NCBI GenBank assembly: GCA_035636195.1
Contig: DASPZP010000047.1
Coordinates: forward strand, 1 to 64,000
DNA length: 64,000 nt
Reading direction: 5' to 3'
DNA from: Anaeromyxobacter_A sp035636195
Lineage (GTDB): Bacteria > Myxococcota > Myxococcia > Myxococcales > Anaeromyxobacteraceae
Positions 44,824 to 53,368 of this stretch are shown here, piece after piece; the first letter of the stretch is position 1; the number at the start of each line of letters is the position of its first letter. Under the pieces are notes generated by a model. It was not told the DNA's origin. It was given only the letters and a program-made list of their open reading frames with translations, and searched no databases. The position numbers and the translations under genes are program-made.

Positions 44824-44849
44824 CTTCCTCGCGCAAACCCGCGAGGAAG
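44824..44849. other. Perfect 10-bp inverted repeat between gshA and the S41 protease gene
   Basis: CTTCCTCGCG and CGCGAGGAAG flank a six-base loop (CAAACC). The repeat lies 39 bp upstream of the gshA start on one side and within the leader region of the protease gene on the other. It could be an operator or an RNA hairpin; no T-run follows. Confidence 0.5.
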
Positions 44850-44896
44850 CGGACGTTTCGCGCTGCGGAAGGGATCCCTGGCCGCGCCCGTTCTCC

Positions 44897-44925
44897 TTGC
44901 GCCGCCTCCTGCAGCACCCTATCCT
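44897..44925 (+). promoter_or_regulatory. Candidate promoter of the S41 protease gene
   Basis: TTGCGC (44897-44902), a 17-nt spacer and TATCCT (44920-44925) form a reasonable sigma70-like pair about 47 bp before the chosen ATG. It argues that the true start is 44972 rather than an ATG-like position further upstream. Confidence 0.4.
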
Positions 44926-44971
44926 GATCTGTCGGTCTACCTCCTTCGCACTCCATCGCCCGGCGCCCCTC

Positions 44972-47900
44972 ATGAACCGTTCCACCCGCCTCCTGGCGTC
45001 TCTCGCCCTCGCCCTCGCGGTGGGCGCCGGCGCCACCTACGCTGTCGCCCACAACCGGGCCGGAGGCGAGCCGCAGAACCTCGTCCGCCTGGCGGCGCGC
45101 GACCCGCACCAGGCGGCGTCGTTCTCGTCGCCCTCGGGCACGAGCGCCGAGGACGCGAACTACCCGCTCGACTCGCTGCCCGTCTTCTCGCGCGCCATCC
45201 ACTACGTGGCCGAGAACTACGTCGAGCCCAAGCGCATCGACCCGAAGGCGATGGTGGCGGCCGCGCTCGACGGCATCGAGAAGACGGTGGCCGAGGTGAT
45301 GGTCGAGGGCGACGCCACCTCCGGAAGGCTCACGCTGACGGTGGGCGCCGCCAGTCGGCCGCTCGATCTGTCCGGCGTCGACAGCATCTACAAGGTGCGC
45401 ACGGTGATGGGGGAGGCGGTCACCTTCATCCAGCAGCACCTCGTCGCGCACAAGAACCTCCGCGAGATCGAGTACGCCGCCACGAACGGCATGCTCTCCA
45501 CGCTCGACCCGCACTCCGTGCTCCTCGAGCCGAAGATGTTCCGGGAGATGCGGCTGCAGACGAAGGGCGAGTTCGGCGGCCTCGGCTTCGTCATCGCCAT
45601 GCGCGACGGGAACCTGACCGTGGTGCGGGTGTTGAAGAACACGCCGGCGCAGCGCTCCGGCATCCGGGCCAAGGACCTCATCACCAAGATCGGCGAGCAG
45701 TCCACCGTCAACCTGGACCTGCAGGACGCCGTCGATCGCCTGCGCGGCAAGCCGGCCTCCCACGTCGCCATCTCCGTCCAGCGCACCGGCTGGCCGGAGG
45801 CGAAGCGCTTCGACATGGCGCGCGAGCTGATCAGCGTCGAGACGGTGCCGCAGCAGAAGCTCCTGGCGAGCGGCGTCGGCTACGTGAAGCTGTCGCAGTT
45901 CTCCTCCAACACCACCCGCGACCTCGCCGCCGCCATCGCCCAGCAGAAGGGGCAGAACGGCGGGAACCTGCGCGGCCTCGTCCTCGATCTGCGCGGGAAC
46001 CCGGGCGGCCTGCTCGAGCAGTCCATCAGCGTCTCCGACCTCTTCCTCTCGGAGGGGGTGATCGTGAAGACGGTCGGCGAAGGCATGAAGATGCACGAGG
46101 TGAAGGAGGCGCACGGCGATCGCGACGACCTGACGAGCCTGCCCCTCGTCGTCATCGTGAACAACAGCTCCGCGTCGGCGAGCGAGATCGTGGCGGGCGC
46201 GCTCAAGAACAACAACCGCGCCCTCGTCATCGGCCGGCAGACGTTCGGCAAGGGCTCGGTGCAGGTGCTCTACGACTTCTCCGATCCGGCCAGGCCGAGC
46301 GAGGAGTCCGCGCTCAAGCTCACCATCGCCCAGTACCTCACCCCGGGTGACGTCTCGATCCAGGAGGTGGGCGTCACCCCCGACGTGCTGCTCCTGCCCG
46401 GGCGCGCACTCAAGAACGCGGTCAACTACTTCGCGCCTCCCCGCATGATGGGCGAGGTCGATCTGGAGAAGCACTTCTCGAACCCGGCCGACTCGACCCT
46501 CTCGCAGTCCGAGGCGCAGCGCCGCGCCGACGAGCGGAAGAACCGGACCGAGAAGGCCGCCCTCGAGCTCCGCTACCTGCTCGACGAGAAGGAGGACCTG
46601 CTCGCCAAGGCCATGAAGGCGGACGAGAAGCGCGAGGCGGTGGCGCGCGCACACGGGGAGGCGGGCGCCGACGAGCTCACCCCCGAACAGCAGGAGGACG
46701 AGGATCTGGACGCGAACCCCGACGAGCTGGTGGAGGACTACCAGATCCGGTTCGCGCGCGACCTCCTGGCCCGCGCCCCCTACGCCGACCGACCGCGGCT
46801 GCTCGAGGCTGCCCGCGGCTTCGTGGGCGAGCGGCGCGGCGAGGAAGACGCGCGCCTGCTCGCGCGACTCGGCGCGCTCGGGGTCGATTGGTCGGCCGGA
46901 CCGGTCCAGGGCACGCCGCGCCCCGTGGTGACGGTGGCGCCCGCCCCCGGCAAGGCCATCACCGCCGGAGATACGCTCTCCTGGACGGTGACGGTGGACA
47001 ACCGCGGCGACGGCCCGCTGCGCCGGCTGCGCGCCTGGACGCTGGTGGACAAGGCGCCGCTCCTCGATCGACGCGAGTTCGTCTTCGGGCTCGTGAAGCC
47101 GGGTGAGAAGCGGAGCTGGACGGTGCCGGTGAAGCTGCCGAAGGGCCTCGACAGCCGGCACGACGAGGTGCGCCTGCACTTCGAGGACGAGGGTGGGCGC
47201 GCGCCGGTGGACGCGGTGACGGCGCTCGACCTGGTCGAGATCCCGAAGCCCTTCTTCGCCTTCTCCTCGCAAGTGCTCGACGAGACCGGCAATGGCGACG
47301 GCCTCGTGCAGCGCGGCGAGGAGGTGAGCCTGCGGGTCGACGTGAAGAACGAAGGGCCCGGCCCGACGAGCGACAAGACCTACGTGTCGTTGAAGAACCT
47401 GGGCGACGAGAAGGTGTTCATCAAGAAGGGCCGGGCCGTGCTCGGCGCCATGAAGTCGGGCGAGGTGAAGAGCGCCCTCTTGCAGATCGAGGTGAAGAAG
47501 GGCCTGAAGGGCGAGACCATGCCGCTGCGGGTGCAGGTGGTGGACGAGAAGCTCGAGGAGTTCATCTCCGAGCGGCTCGAGGTCCCGCTGGCCGCCGAAG
47601 GGAAGCCGCACACGGCCTCGCCGGCCGCGGTGCGGGTCACCGGAGGTGAAGCGACGCTGCGCACCGGCGCCTCGGCCGAGGCGCTCCCCATCGCGGTGGC
47701 GCGGAAGGGCGCGGTCCTGCCGGCGCTGGGCCGCTTCGGCGACTTCGTGAAGGTCGAGTGGCAGAAGGGCCGCACCGCCTTCGCGCGCGCCGGCGACGTC
47801 GAGTCGGCCACGGCGAAGAGCGTCCCGGCGACGCTGGCGGGGGCCGAGGTGTGGCAGCGCCAGCCTCCGCGCATCACGGTGGCCCTGCCCGACACCTCGC

Positions 47901-48232
47901 GCGGCGCTCCGGTGGTCACGGCCGAGAAGCTCCGGCTCGAGGGCTCGGCGGTGGTGCCCACGGGCGCGGGTGGCATCGTGAACAAGCTGCGCGACGTCTT
48001 CGTCTACGCGAACGACCAGAAGGTCTTCTTCAAGGTGGTGCCGGAGTCGGGCGCCTCCGGGAAGCTGGACTTCGCGGCCGACGTGCCGCTCAAGCCGGGG
48101 AACAACGCGATCACCATCTTCGCCCGCGAGGACGACGAGTTCCAGACGCGTCGCACCATCCTCGTCCACCGCCGCGGCGTGGGCGAGGTGGCTCAGCAGG
48201 CCACGCCGGCGGCGGCTCAACCGAGCCGCTGA
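44972..48232 (+). CDS. Large S41-family (C-terminal processing) peptidase
   Basis: A 1086-residue exported protease. It has an N-terminal signal/anchor (MNRSTRLLASLALALAVGAG), a PDZ domain (~195-270), and the S41 core (LRGLVLDLRGNPGGLLEQ, then the catalytic Ser in NNSSASASEI, Ser ~402, and Lys in GRQTFGKGSVQ, Lys ~427). About 600 further residues follow: an acidic helical part, two or three Ig/CARDB-like beta domains (~680-880), and an SH3-like section. CtpA-type proteases normally end near 450 residues, so the long tail is unusual. Targets unknown. Confidence 0.88.
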   Translation: MNRSTRLLASLALALAVGAGATYAVAHNRAGGEPQNLVRLAARDPHQAASFSSPSGTSAEDANYPLDSLPVFSRAIHYVAENYVEPKRIDPKAMVAAALDGIEKTVAEVMVEGDATSGRLTLTVGAASRPLDLSGVDSIYKVRTVMGEAVTFIQQHLVAHKNLREIEYAATNGMLSTLDPHSVLLEPKMFREMRLQTKGEFGGLGFVIAMRDGNLTVVRVLKNTPAQRSGIRAKDLITKIGEQSTVNLDLQDAVDRLRGKPASHVAISVQRTGWPEAKRFDMARELISVETVPQQKLLASGVGYVKLSQFSSNTTRDLAAAIAQQKGQNGGNLRGLVLDLRGNPGGLLEQSISVSDLFLSEGVIVKTVGEGMKMHEVKEAHGDRDDLTSLPLVVIVNNSSASASEIVAGALKNNNRALVIGRQTFGKGSVQVLYDFSDPARPSEESALKLTIAQYLTPGDVSIQEVGVTPDVLLLPGRALKNAVNYFAPPRMMGEVDLEKHFSNPADSTLSQSEAQRRADERKNRTEKAALELRYLLDEKEDLLAKAMKADEKREAVARAHGEAGADELTPEQQEDEDLDANPDELVEDYQIRFARDLLARAPYADRPRLLEAARGFVGERRGEEDARLLARLGALGVDWSAGPVQGTPRPVVTVAPAPGKAITAGDTLSWTVTVDNRGDGPLRRLRAWTLVDKAPLLDRREFVFGLVKPGEKRSWTVPVKLPKGLDSRHDEVRLHFEDEGGRAPVDAVTALDLVEIPKPFFAFSSQVLDETGNGDGLVQRGEEVSLRVDVKNEGPGPTSDKTYVSLKNLGDEKVFIKKGRAVLGAMKSGEVKSALLQIEVKKGLKGETMPLRVQVVDEKLEEFISERLEVPLAAEGKPHTASPAAVRVTGGEATLRTGASAEALPIAVARKGAVLPALGRFGDFVKVEWQKGRTAFARAGDVESATAKSVPATLAGAEVWQRQPPRITVALPDTSRGAPVVTAEKLRLEGSAVVPTGAGGIVNKLRDVFVYANDQKVFFKVVPESGASGKLDFAADVPLKPGNNAITIFAREDDEFQTRRTILVHRRGVGEVAQQATPAAAQPSR

Positions 48233-48293
48233 CCTCGGGCGCCGGTTCGCCGCTCATCGCGGCGCGAGCGATCGTCCGGTAGGATTCGCTTCG

Positions 48294-51092
48294 ATGGAGG
48301 CGTCCGAGAAGGCGAGCGCCGCGGGGGGGAGCGGTCTCGAGCTCCGGCTCGAGCGCGGCTGCGCCTACGTGGCGCTGCCCGGGCAGCCGCTCCTCGACGG
48401 TGTCGACCTCCTCGCGCTCACGATGGGAGTGCCCGAGGCGCGGCTCCCCTTCGACGTGGCGGCCGGCGCCGCGCAGTTCCGGCTGCGGCTGTGCGAGCTC
48501 GACCGGCTGGAGCTGACGGTGAGCGCCGCGGCGGTGTCGGCCGCGGTGGACGCGCTCGACCTCGCCTGGAACGGGTTCTCGCGGCTCGGGCTGGCGCTGC
48601 GCGAGGGGTTCCTCGAGGGTGAGGGAGCGCTCGAGGATGGCGAGCCGTTCACCTTCAAGCTCGGTCTCGCCGCGGACGAGGCCGGCGACGGGATCGTCGC
48701 GATCGTCCACGAGCCGCGCCTCTACCGCCCGAGCTCGGTCGCCGCGACGCTGTTGCCGGCCCGCGTGGCGCGCTGCCTCGGCGCGTTGCCGTGGAAGCCG
48801 CTGCCCGCCCTCCTCCGCCGCGTGCTGGCCCCGCGCGGGTTCAAGGTCCCTCGCACGGCGGGTGTGCGCCTCGCCCTGGCGGCGGTCGAGCCGGGCCAGC
48901 TCCGGCTGTCGTGGCACCGCGGGGCCACCGCCGCGGCTCCACCCGAGAGCGCCGCCGCCGCCGCCGAGGGCGCGCGCGCCTTCGCGGGGGCGGAGGCGTG
49001 CCTGGCGGCCGGGGACGCCGCCGGCGCGCTCGCCGCCTACCGCGCGCCCGGCGCGCTCGGCGCGGCCGAGCCGTTCGTCGTGGAGCGCCTCCTGGCGCTG
49101 CTGGCGGCGGAGCCGGCGCGTCACGATGAGGCGCTGGCGCTGGCAGGAGCGGCCCTGCGGCAGAAGGTCGGCGTGCCGGCGCTCCTCGCGCTGGCGCAGG
49201 TGCACGCCGCCCGCGGGCACGCGCCGTTCGCCGCCAGCGCCCTGGCGGAGGCGGCGGCGCTGTGCTCCCGCCGCGGCGAGGAGAGCGCCGCGCTCGCCGC
49301 CGCCGAGGCCTGCCTCGCGCTCGGGACGGGCGCCGAGCCGGCCGCCCAGCTCCGCGCCATCGACGTCGCGCTCGGGCTCCGGCGCGACCACCTGCCCGCG
49401 CTGCGCGCGCTGCTCGCGCAGGGCGAGCGCGCCGGAGATCGCCTGGCGCTGCTCCGCGCCTGCCGCCGTCTCGCCGCGGTCGCGCCCGAGCCCCAGGAGA
49501 AGGCAGCCGCTCACGCCCGCCTGGGCGCGCTGCTCCTCGCCGCGGATCCGCCCGCGGCGAGGCTCCACCTCGACCATGCGCTCAGGCTGGCGCCCCGGGA
49601 TCCGGCGACGCTCGCGCTCCTCGCCCGCGTCTGCGAGGAGGGCGGGGAGCCGGAGCGGGCCGCGCGGGCGAGGGCGGCGAGTGCGGAATCCGCCCCTCTC
49701 CCCGACCCTCTCCCCGCTTTGCGGGGCGAGGGGGAAGGGACCCCGACCGCGAACGATCACCGAAGCGAACCGTCCGCCCTGAGCGTAGCGCCACCGGAGG
49801 TGGCGCGTAGTCGAAGGGCCGCGACCGAGTCCGCTCGCGCGCTCGCGGATGCGCTGGCGGCTTGCGACGCCGACCCCGATTCGGCCTCGCCGTGGGAGGC
49901 GCTCGCGCGGGCTTCGCTCGCGGCGGGGGACCGCGCGGGGGGGGCCCGGGCGCTCCTCGCCCTGACCCTGCGTGCCGATCCCGCCGCGGGCGCTGCGGCG
50001 GCGCTGGAGGCGGCGCGGCTCCTCGATGGGCTGGGCCGTCCCGCCGACGCGCGCCGCGCGCGGGAGCTGGCGGCGCGCAGCGGCGACGGGCTCACGCACG
50101 CGCTCGAGCGCGCCCGCGCTGCCCCGCTCGACCCGGCGGCGTCGCGGGCGCTCTCGGCCGCCGCGGAGCGCGCCGCCGGCGACGCCCCCGACCTCCGCCT
50201 GCGCCTCCTCGCTCGGGCGGCGGCCGGCGTGGCTCGCTTCGCCGACCCTGCCAGCCCGTCACCCGCCCCGAGCGCAGCGCCACGCCCGCTCCGCCTCGCC
50301 CCCGAGCTGCGCCGCGCCGTGGCGCTCCCGGCCGCGAAGGACGCGCTGGCCCAGCTCCTCGCCCAGCTCGCCCCCTGGCTCGAGCCGCTCTTCCCAGCCG
50401 ACCTCGCCTCCCACGGCGCGGACGAGCTCCATCGACTCGGCCCGCAGCGCAGCCCCGGGCTGGCGGCCCTGGTCGAGGAGGCGCAGCGCGCGCTGGGCGC
50501 CCGCGGCTGCGCGGCCTACTTGACGGACGGTGACGGGTGCGAGGTGCAGCACGAGAACACCCGTCCGCCCTCGCTCGTGCTGGGGGGCGGCCTCGCCCGG
50601 CGCGCGCCCGCCGAACGTCGCTTCCTGGTGGCGCGCGGCCTCGGGCTCGTCGACCTGGGCTGGGCGCTCGTCGGCAAGTTCTCGCCCCGCGATCGCGCGC
50701 TCCTGGGCGAGCTCGCCTGCCGCTTCGCCGGCGGGTCGCCCGCCGCCGGGCTGCCGCCCGCGCGGGCCCGCGCCTTCCTGGAGGCGCTGGAGCGCACCGT
50801 CCCGGCCGCCGCCCGGGCCGCGGCGGCCCCGCTCGCGTCCGCGGCGACGATCGCGCTCGCCGCCGCCGATCCGCGCCACCTCGGCCCCGCGCTCCGCCAG
50901 ACCGCCTCGCGCTGGGCGCTCCTGCACGGCGGAGATCCCGGCGCGGCGCTCCGCGCGCTCGTCGCGAGCGAGCGCCGCCTGCGCAGCGCCAGCCACGCCG
51001 AGGTGCTCGCCCACCCCGAGCTGCGCGACCTCGCCGCCTTCGCGATCTCGGACGCCTTCCTCGACGCTCGCGCCGCGGTGGAGGAGCCGTGA
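48294..51092 (+). CDS. Uncharacterised large TPR-like protein with repeat insertions
   Basis: A 932-residue Ala/Leu/Arg-rich protein. The first ~200 residues form a mixed alpha/beta domain of unknown type (GLELRLERGCAYVALPGQPL). After that come many helical TPR-like pairs (GARAFAGAEACLAAGDAAGA, ARLHLDHALRLAPRDPATLA). The last ~250 residues are a helical domain. Residues ~465-510 are encoded by two palindromic repeats read in frame and break the TPR pattern. No signal peptide or membrane helix. Similar long TPR proteins are common in myxobacteria; function unknown. Confidence 0.72.
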   Translation: MEASEKASAAGGSGLELRLERGCAYVALPGQPLLDGVDLLALTMGVPEARLPFDVAAGAAQFRLRLCELDRLELTVSAAAVSAAVDALDLAWNGFSRLGLALREGFLEGEGALEDGEPFTFKLGLAADEAGDGIVAIVHEPRLYRPSSVAATLLPARVARCLGALPWKPLPALLRRVLAPRGFKVPRTAGVRLALAAVEPGQLRLSWHRGATAAAPPESAAAAAEGARAFAGAEACLAAGDAAGALAAYRAPGALGAAEPFVVERLLALLAAEPARHDEALALAGAALRQKVGVPALLALAQVHAARGHAPFAASALAEAAALCSRRGEESAALAAAEACLALGTGAEPAAQLRAIDVALGLRRDHLPALRALLAQGERAGDRLALLRACRRLAAVAPEPQEKAAAHARLGALLLAADPPAARLHLDHALRLAPRDPATLALLARVCEEGGEPERAARARAASAESAPLPDPLPALRGEGEGTPTANDHRSEPSALSVAPPEVARSRRAATESARALADALAACDADPDSASPWEALARASLAAGDRAGGARALLALTLRADPAAGAAAALEAARLLDGLGRPADARRARELAARSGDGLTHALERARAAPLDPAASRALSAAAERAAGDAPDLRLRLLARAAAGVARFADPASPSPAPSAAPRPLRLAPELRRAVALPAAKDALAQLLAQLAPWLEPLFPADLASHGADELHRLGPQRSPGLAALVEEAQRALGARGCAAYLTDGDGCEVQHENTRPPSLVLGGGLARRAPAERRFLVARGLGLVDLGWALVGKFSPRDRALLGELACRFAGGSPAAGLPPARARAFLEALERTVPAAARAAAAPLASAATIALAAADPRHLGPALRQTASRWALLHGGDPGAALRALVASERRLRSASHAEVLAHPELRDLAAFAISDAFLDARAAVEEP
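49692..49738. repeat. CT-rich palindromic repeat inside the TPR gene
   Basis: Same family as 43333-43378, with core hairpin CCCCGC-TTT-GCGGGG (49712-49726). It is read in frame as a Pro/Leu/Gly/Glu-rich stretch. Confidence 0.88.
49771..49820. repeat. tcgaaggg-family repeat inside the TPR gene
   Basis: Contains CCCTGAGCGTAGC, an 8-bp inverted repeat (GCGCCACC/GGTGGCGC around GGA, 49788-49806) and TAGTCGAAGGGC. The outer sequences match, in reverse, the element at 52190-52233. It lies 33 bp after another repeat within the same gene. Confidence 0.8.
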
Positions 51093-51173
51093 AGCCCCGC
51101 TCGCTCACTGCCACGCGCTGATCGAGCGCGCGCCCGCTTGTCGCGGCTCCCGCCTTCGGGGAGGATGCGCCGC

Positions 51174-51884
51174 ATGGCGAAACGTGCGGCCCCGCGGGCG
51201 GTGGTGCTCCTCTCCGGCGGCCTCGACTCGAGCACCTGCCTCGCGGTGGCGCGGCGCGACGGCTTCGAGGCCCATGCGCTGTCGGTGAACTACGGCCAGC
51301 GCCACCGGACCGAGCTCGAGCGCGCCCGGCGGGTGGCGCGCGCGCTCGGGGCGGCCGGCCACCGGGTGGTGCGGGTGGACCTCTCCACCTTCGGCGGCTC
51401 GGCCCTCACCGACCCCGGTCTGGCCGTGCCGAAGGACCGCCCGCCCGGTCGGCCGGCGAGCGCGATCCCGATCACCTACGTGCCGGCCCGGAACACCGTG
51501 CTCCTCGCGCTGGCGCTCGCCCACGCCGAGACGATCGGCGCGAGCGACATCTTCCTCGGCGTGAACGCCGTCGACTACTCGGGGTATCCGGACTGCCGCC
51601 CCGCGTTCATCCGCGCCTTCGAGCGCCTGGGCCGCCTCGCCACCAAGGCGGGTGTCGAGGGGCGTCCGCTGCGCATCCAGGCGCCACTCCTGCGGCTCAC
51701 CAAGGCGCGCATCATCCAGCTCGGGACGAAGCTGGGGGTGCCGTACCGGATCACGCTCTCGTGCTATGACCCCGTCCGCGGCCGCGCCTGCGGGCGCTGC
51801 GACGCGTGCGATCTGCGCCGGAAGGGATTTGCGGCGGCGGGGGTCCCGGATCCAACTCTCTACGCAGGCACCTCTGGGAGGTGA
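51174..51884 (+). CDS. queC: 7-cyano-7-deazaguanine synthase QueC
   Basis: Converts 7-carboxy-7-deazaguanine to preQ0 in queuosine biosynthesis, with ATP and ammonia. The 236-residue protein has the PP-loop VVLLSGGLDSSTCLAVA, SVNYGQRHRTELERA, TYVPARNTVLLALALA, and the zinc-binding LSCYDPVRGRACGRCDACDLRRKGF given here in two parts: SCYDPVRGRACG and RCDACDLRRKGF. The ATG at 51174 is preferred, nine bases after GGGAGG. No other queuosine genes are visible in the window. Confidence 0.95.
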   Translation: MAKRAAPRAVVLLSGGLDSSTCLAVARRDGFEAHALSVNYGQRHRTELERARRVARALGAAGHRVVRVDLSTFGGSALTDPGLAVPKDRPPGRPASAIPITYVPARNTVLLALALAHAETIGASDIFLGVNAVDYSGYPDCRPAFIRAFERLGRLATKAGVEGRPLRIQAPLLRLTKARIIQLGTKLGVPYRITLSCYDPVRGRACGRCDACDLRRKGFAAAGVPDPTLYAGTSGR

Positions 51885-51889
51885 AGCAG

Positions 51890-52171
51890 ATGCCGCAGAT
51901 CAAGAAAGAATACCCCGGCAGGAGCGCCGAGGAGATCTACGAGAAGGTCGACGCCGTGATGGAGCGCCTGTCGACGAAGATGGGCCTCAAATACGACAAG
52001 GACCCGGACGCCAGGACGGGCAAGGTCTCGAAGCTGGGGATCTCCGGCACCTACCTCGCCGACGAGGGGAAGGTCACCGTCGACCTCAAGTTCCCCATGC
52101 TCGTTCCGGGGTCCATGAAGAAGCAGGTCCAGGAGGACATCGAGCGACGCCTGAACGGGCTGTTTGCATAG
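51890..52171 (+). CDS. Small PHA-granule-region family protein (PF09650-like)
   Basis: A 93-residue protein resembling the polyhydroxyalkanoic acid system family: an N-terminal strand (MPQIKKEYPG), a helix (SAEEIYEKVDAVMERLSTKM), strands including KLGISGTYLADEGKVTVDLK, and a closing helix (KKQVQEDIERRLNGLF). GGGAGG is eight bases before the ATG. It begins 5 bp after queC and is probably cotranscribed, though no functional link is known. The family name does not by itself imply PHA metabolism. Confidence 0.7.
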   Translation: MPQIKKEYPGRSAEEIYEKVDAVMERLSTKMGLKYDKDPDARTGKVSKLGISGTYLADEGKVTVDLKFPMLVPGSMKKQVQEDIERRLNGLFA

Positions 52172-52189
52172 GGCTCGGCTTCCGATCTG

Positions 52190-52233
52190 CCGTTCGCCCT
52201 TCGACTCCGCTTCGCTACGCTCAGGACGAACGG
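52190..52233. repeat. tcgaaggg-family repeat
   Basis: CCGTTCG (52190-52196) and CGAACGG (52227-52233) enclose CCCTTCGACT and CTACGCTCAGG. It is related to the element in the TPR gene at 49771-49820. It sits between convergent genes. Confidence 0.8.
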
Positions 52234-52251
52234 AAGCCGTCCCACAGTTGG

Positions 52252-52566
52252 TCAGTCCAGGTGCACCACGATCGCCCCCGCGCGCTCGTTCATCCGCTCG
52301 ACGGCGGCGTAGAGCGCGGAGAGCGGCGAGTCGCCGGCCCCGCTCGCCGAGCGCGGCCCCGCGCTGCGGCGCCGCCGCGCGGAGGGTCCGGCCACGATGC
52401 GGGCGCCGGCGCGCCCCGAGAGCGGGTCGGGCCACACGTTCACCTGCATTCCGGCGCGGTACAGCGCCATGAGCGCGCGGCCCATCTCGGTCGCCACCCG
52501 CTCGTCGGAAGTCGTCATGTTCGCGCGCCGCCGTGTTCCGGCCGGGTACCGACCGATGGGGGGCAT
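52252..52566 (-). CDS. Hypothetical protein
   Basis: A 104-residue reading frame with AGGAGG eight bases before the ATG, which decides this start over an internal ATG at 52518. A helix-forming section (SDERVATEMGRALMALYRAG) leads into a strand (MQVNVWPDPL), an Arg-rich middle and a second helix (LYAAVERMNERAGAIVVHLD). It is soluble and unlike any family recognised here. Confidence 0.55.
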   Translation of the reverse strand: MPPIGRYPAGTRRRANMTTSDERVATEMGRALMALYRAGMQVNVWPDPLSGRAGARIVAGPSARRRRSAGPRSASGAGDSPLSALYAAVERMNERAGAIVVHLD

Positions 52567-52667
52567 GCTATCCGCCTCCTCTGACAGAGCTACTTTTCAT
52601 GCTTCTTCGGGTCCTGGATGGACCCTCCCTTGACGGGTGCGAACCCCGAGCACAACCTTGTGGGTAC

Positions 52668-53000
52668 ATGCGCGCGCGCTGGGCCAGCTTCGCGATCGGC
52701 CTGTGGCTCCTCCTGGCGCCGCTCGCGCTCGGCTATCCGACGGTCAGGGCCGTGCTGCACGACGTGACGCTGGGGACCCTGGTCTGCGCCGCCGCGCTCG
52801 CCGCGCTGGAGTGGCCGCTGGCGCGCTTCGCGATCGCGCTGCTCGCGGCGTGGCTGCTCACCGCCGCGAACGCGCTGGGGTGGGGTTCACGCACCGTCAT
52901 CGCCAACGAGCTGGCGGCGGGGGTCGCGCTGCTCCTGCTCTCGCTCGTGCCGAGCGGCAAGATCGCCGTCGCGCGAAGACCGGCTAAAGTGGCGGTGTGA
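52668..53000 (+). CDS. Small membrane protein, SPW-repeat-like
   Basis: A 110-residue protein with four hydrophobic helices. The section FAIGLWLLLAPLALGYPTV resembles the SPW repeat (a short Trp-containing helix pair found in small bacterial membrane proteins). ATG at 52668 is chosen because the preceding residues look non-coding. Its stop overlaps the GTG of the next small gene. Confidence 0.65.
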   Translation: MRARWASFAIGLWLLLAPLALGYPTVRAVLHDVTLGTLVCAAALAALEWPLARFAIALLAAWLLTAANALGWGSRTVIANELAAGVALLLLSLVPSGKIAVARRPAKVAV

Positions 53001-53269
53001 TCGTCTCGCGCGCCCTGGCGGCGCTCGCTTCCCTCCCTCCCCAGGAACGGCTGGACGTCGCCGCTCGTCGCCTGGCGGGCGGGCCGGGTGGTCCGCTCTG
53101 CGCCTTCGCCGTCGGGAGTGAGCTCTTCCCCTCGCCGGCGCAGCTCGACGGGCGCCTGCTCGAAGCCATCGCCGCCCGGACCCTCGGCGGCGCGCGAGGG
53201 GCGGGACTGCGCCTCCCCATGAGCCTGGGCAACCGTCCAGGCTCTTTGCGTTTTTGGCGAAACTCGTGA
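52997..53269 (+). CDS. Hypothetical protein at the left edge of the methyltransferase island
   Basis: A 90-residue reading frame starting from a GTG that overlaps the preceding stop. The first ~75 residues have host-like composition (ALASLPPQERLDVAARRL, then LDGRLLEAIAARTLGGARG); the last ~15 (SLGNRPGSLRFWRNS) differ. It ends just before lower-GC DNA begins, so it may be the N-terminal remnant of a longer gene cut by an insertion. Confidence 0.45.
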   Translation: MIVSRALAALASLPPQERLDVAARRLAGGPGGPLCAFAVGSELFPSPAQLDGRLLEAIAARTLGGARGAGLRLPMSLGNRPGSLRFWRNS

Positions 53270-53280
53270 CGCGGCACCCA

Positions 53281-53309
53281 TTGTCAGTGTCGGATCGTAA
53301 TGGGATAAT
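53281..53309 (+). promoter_or_regulatory. Strong sigma70-type promoter of the methyltransferase gene
   Basis: TTGTCA (53281-53286), a 17-nt spacer and GATAAT (53304-53309) each match five of six consensus bases. The ATG of the methyltransferase lies 60 bp downstream with AGGAG before it. This is the best housekeeping-like promoter in the window, and it stands at the start of a lower-GC island. Confidence 0.75.
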
Positions 53310-53368
53310 GACGGAATGTTGACGGCAGAAAACTGGAAGCCTTCACCGACCGTGCCAGGAGCACTAGC

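Noticed and set aside
44810..44971. Upstream extension of the S41 protease gene
   Set aside because: Contains a likely promoter and a hairpin; the signal peptide starts at 44972.
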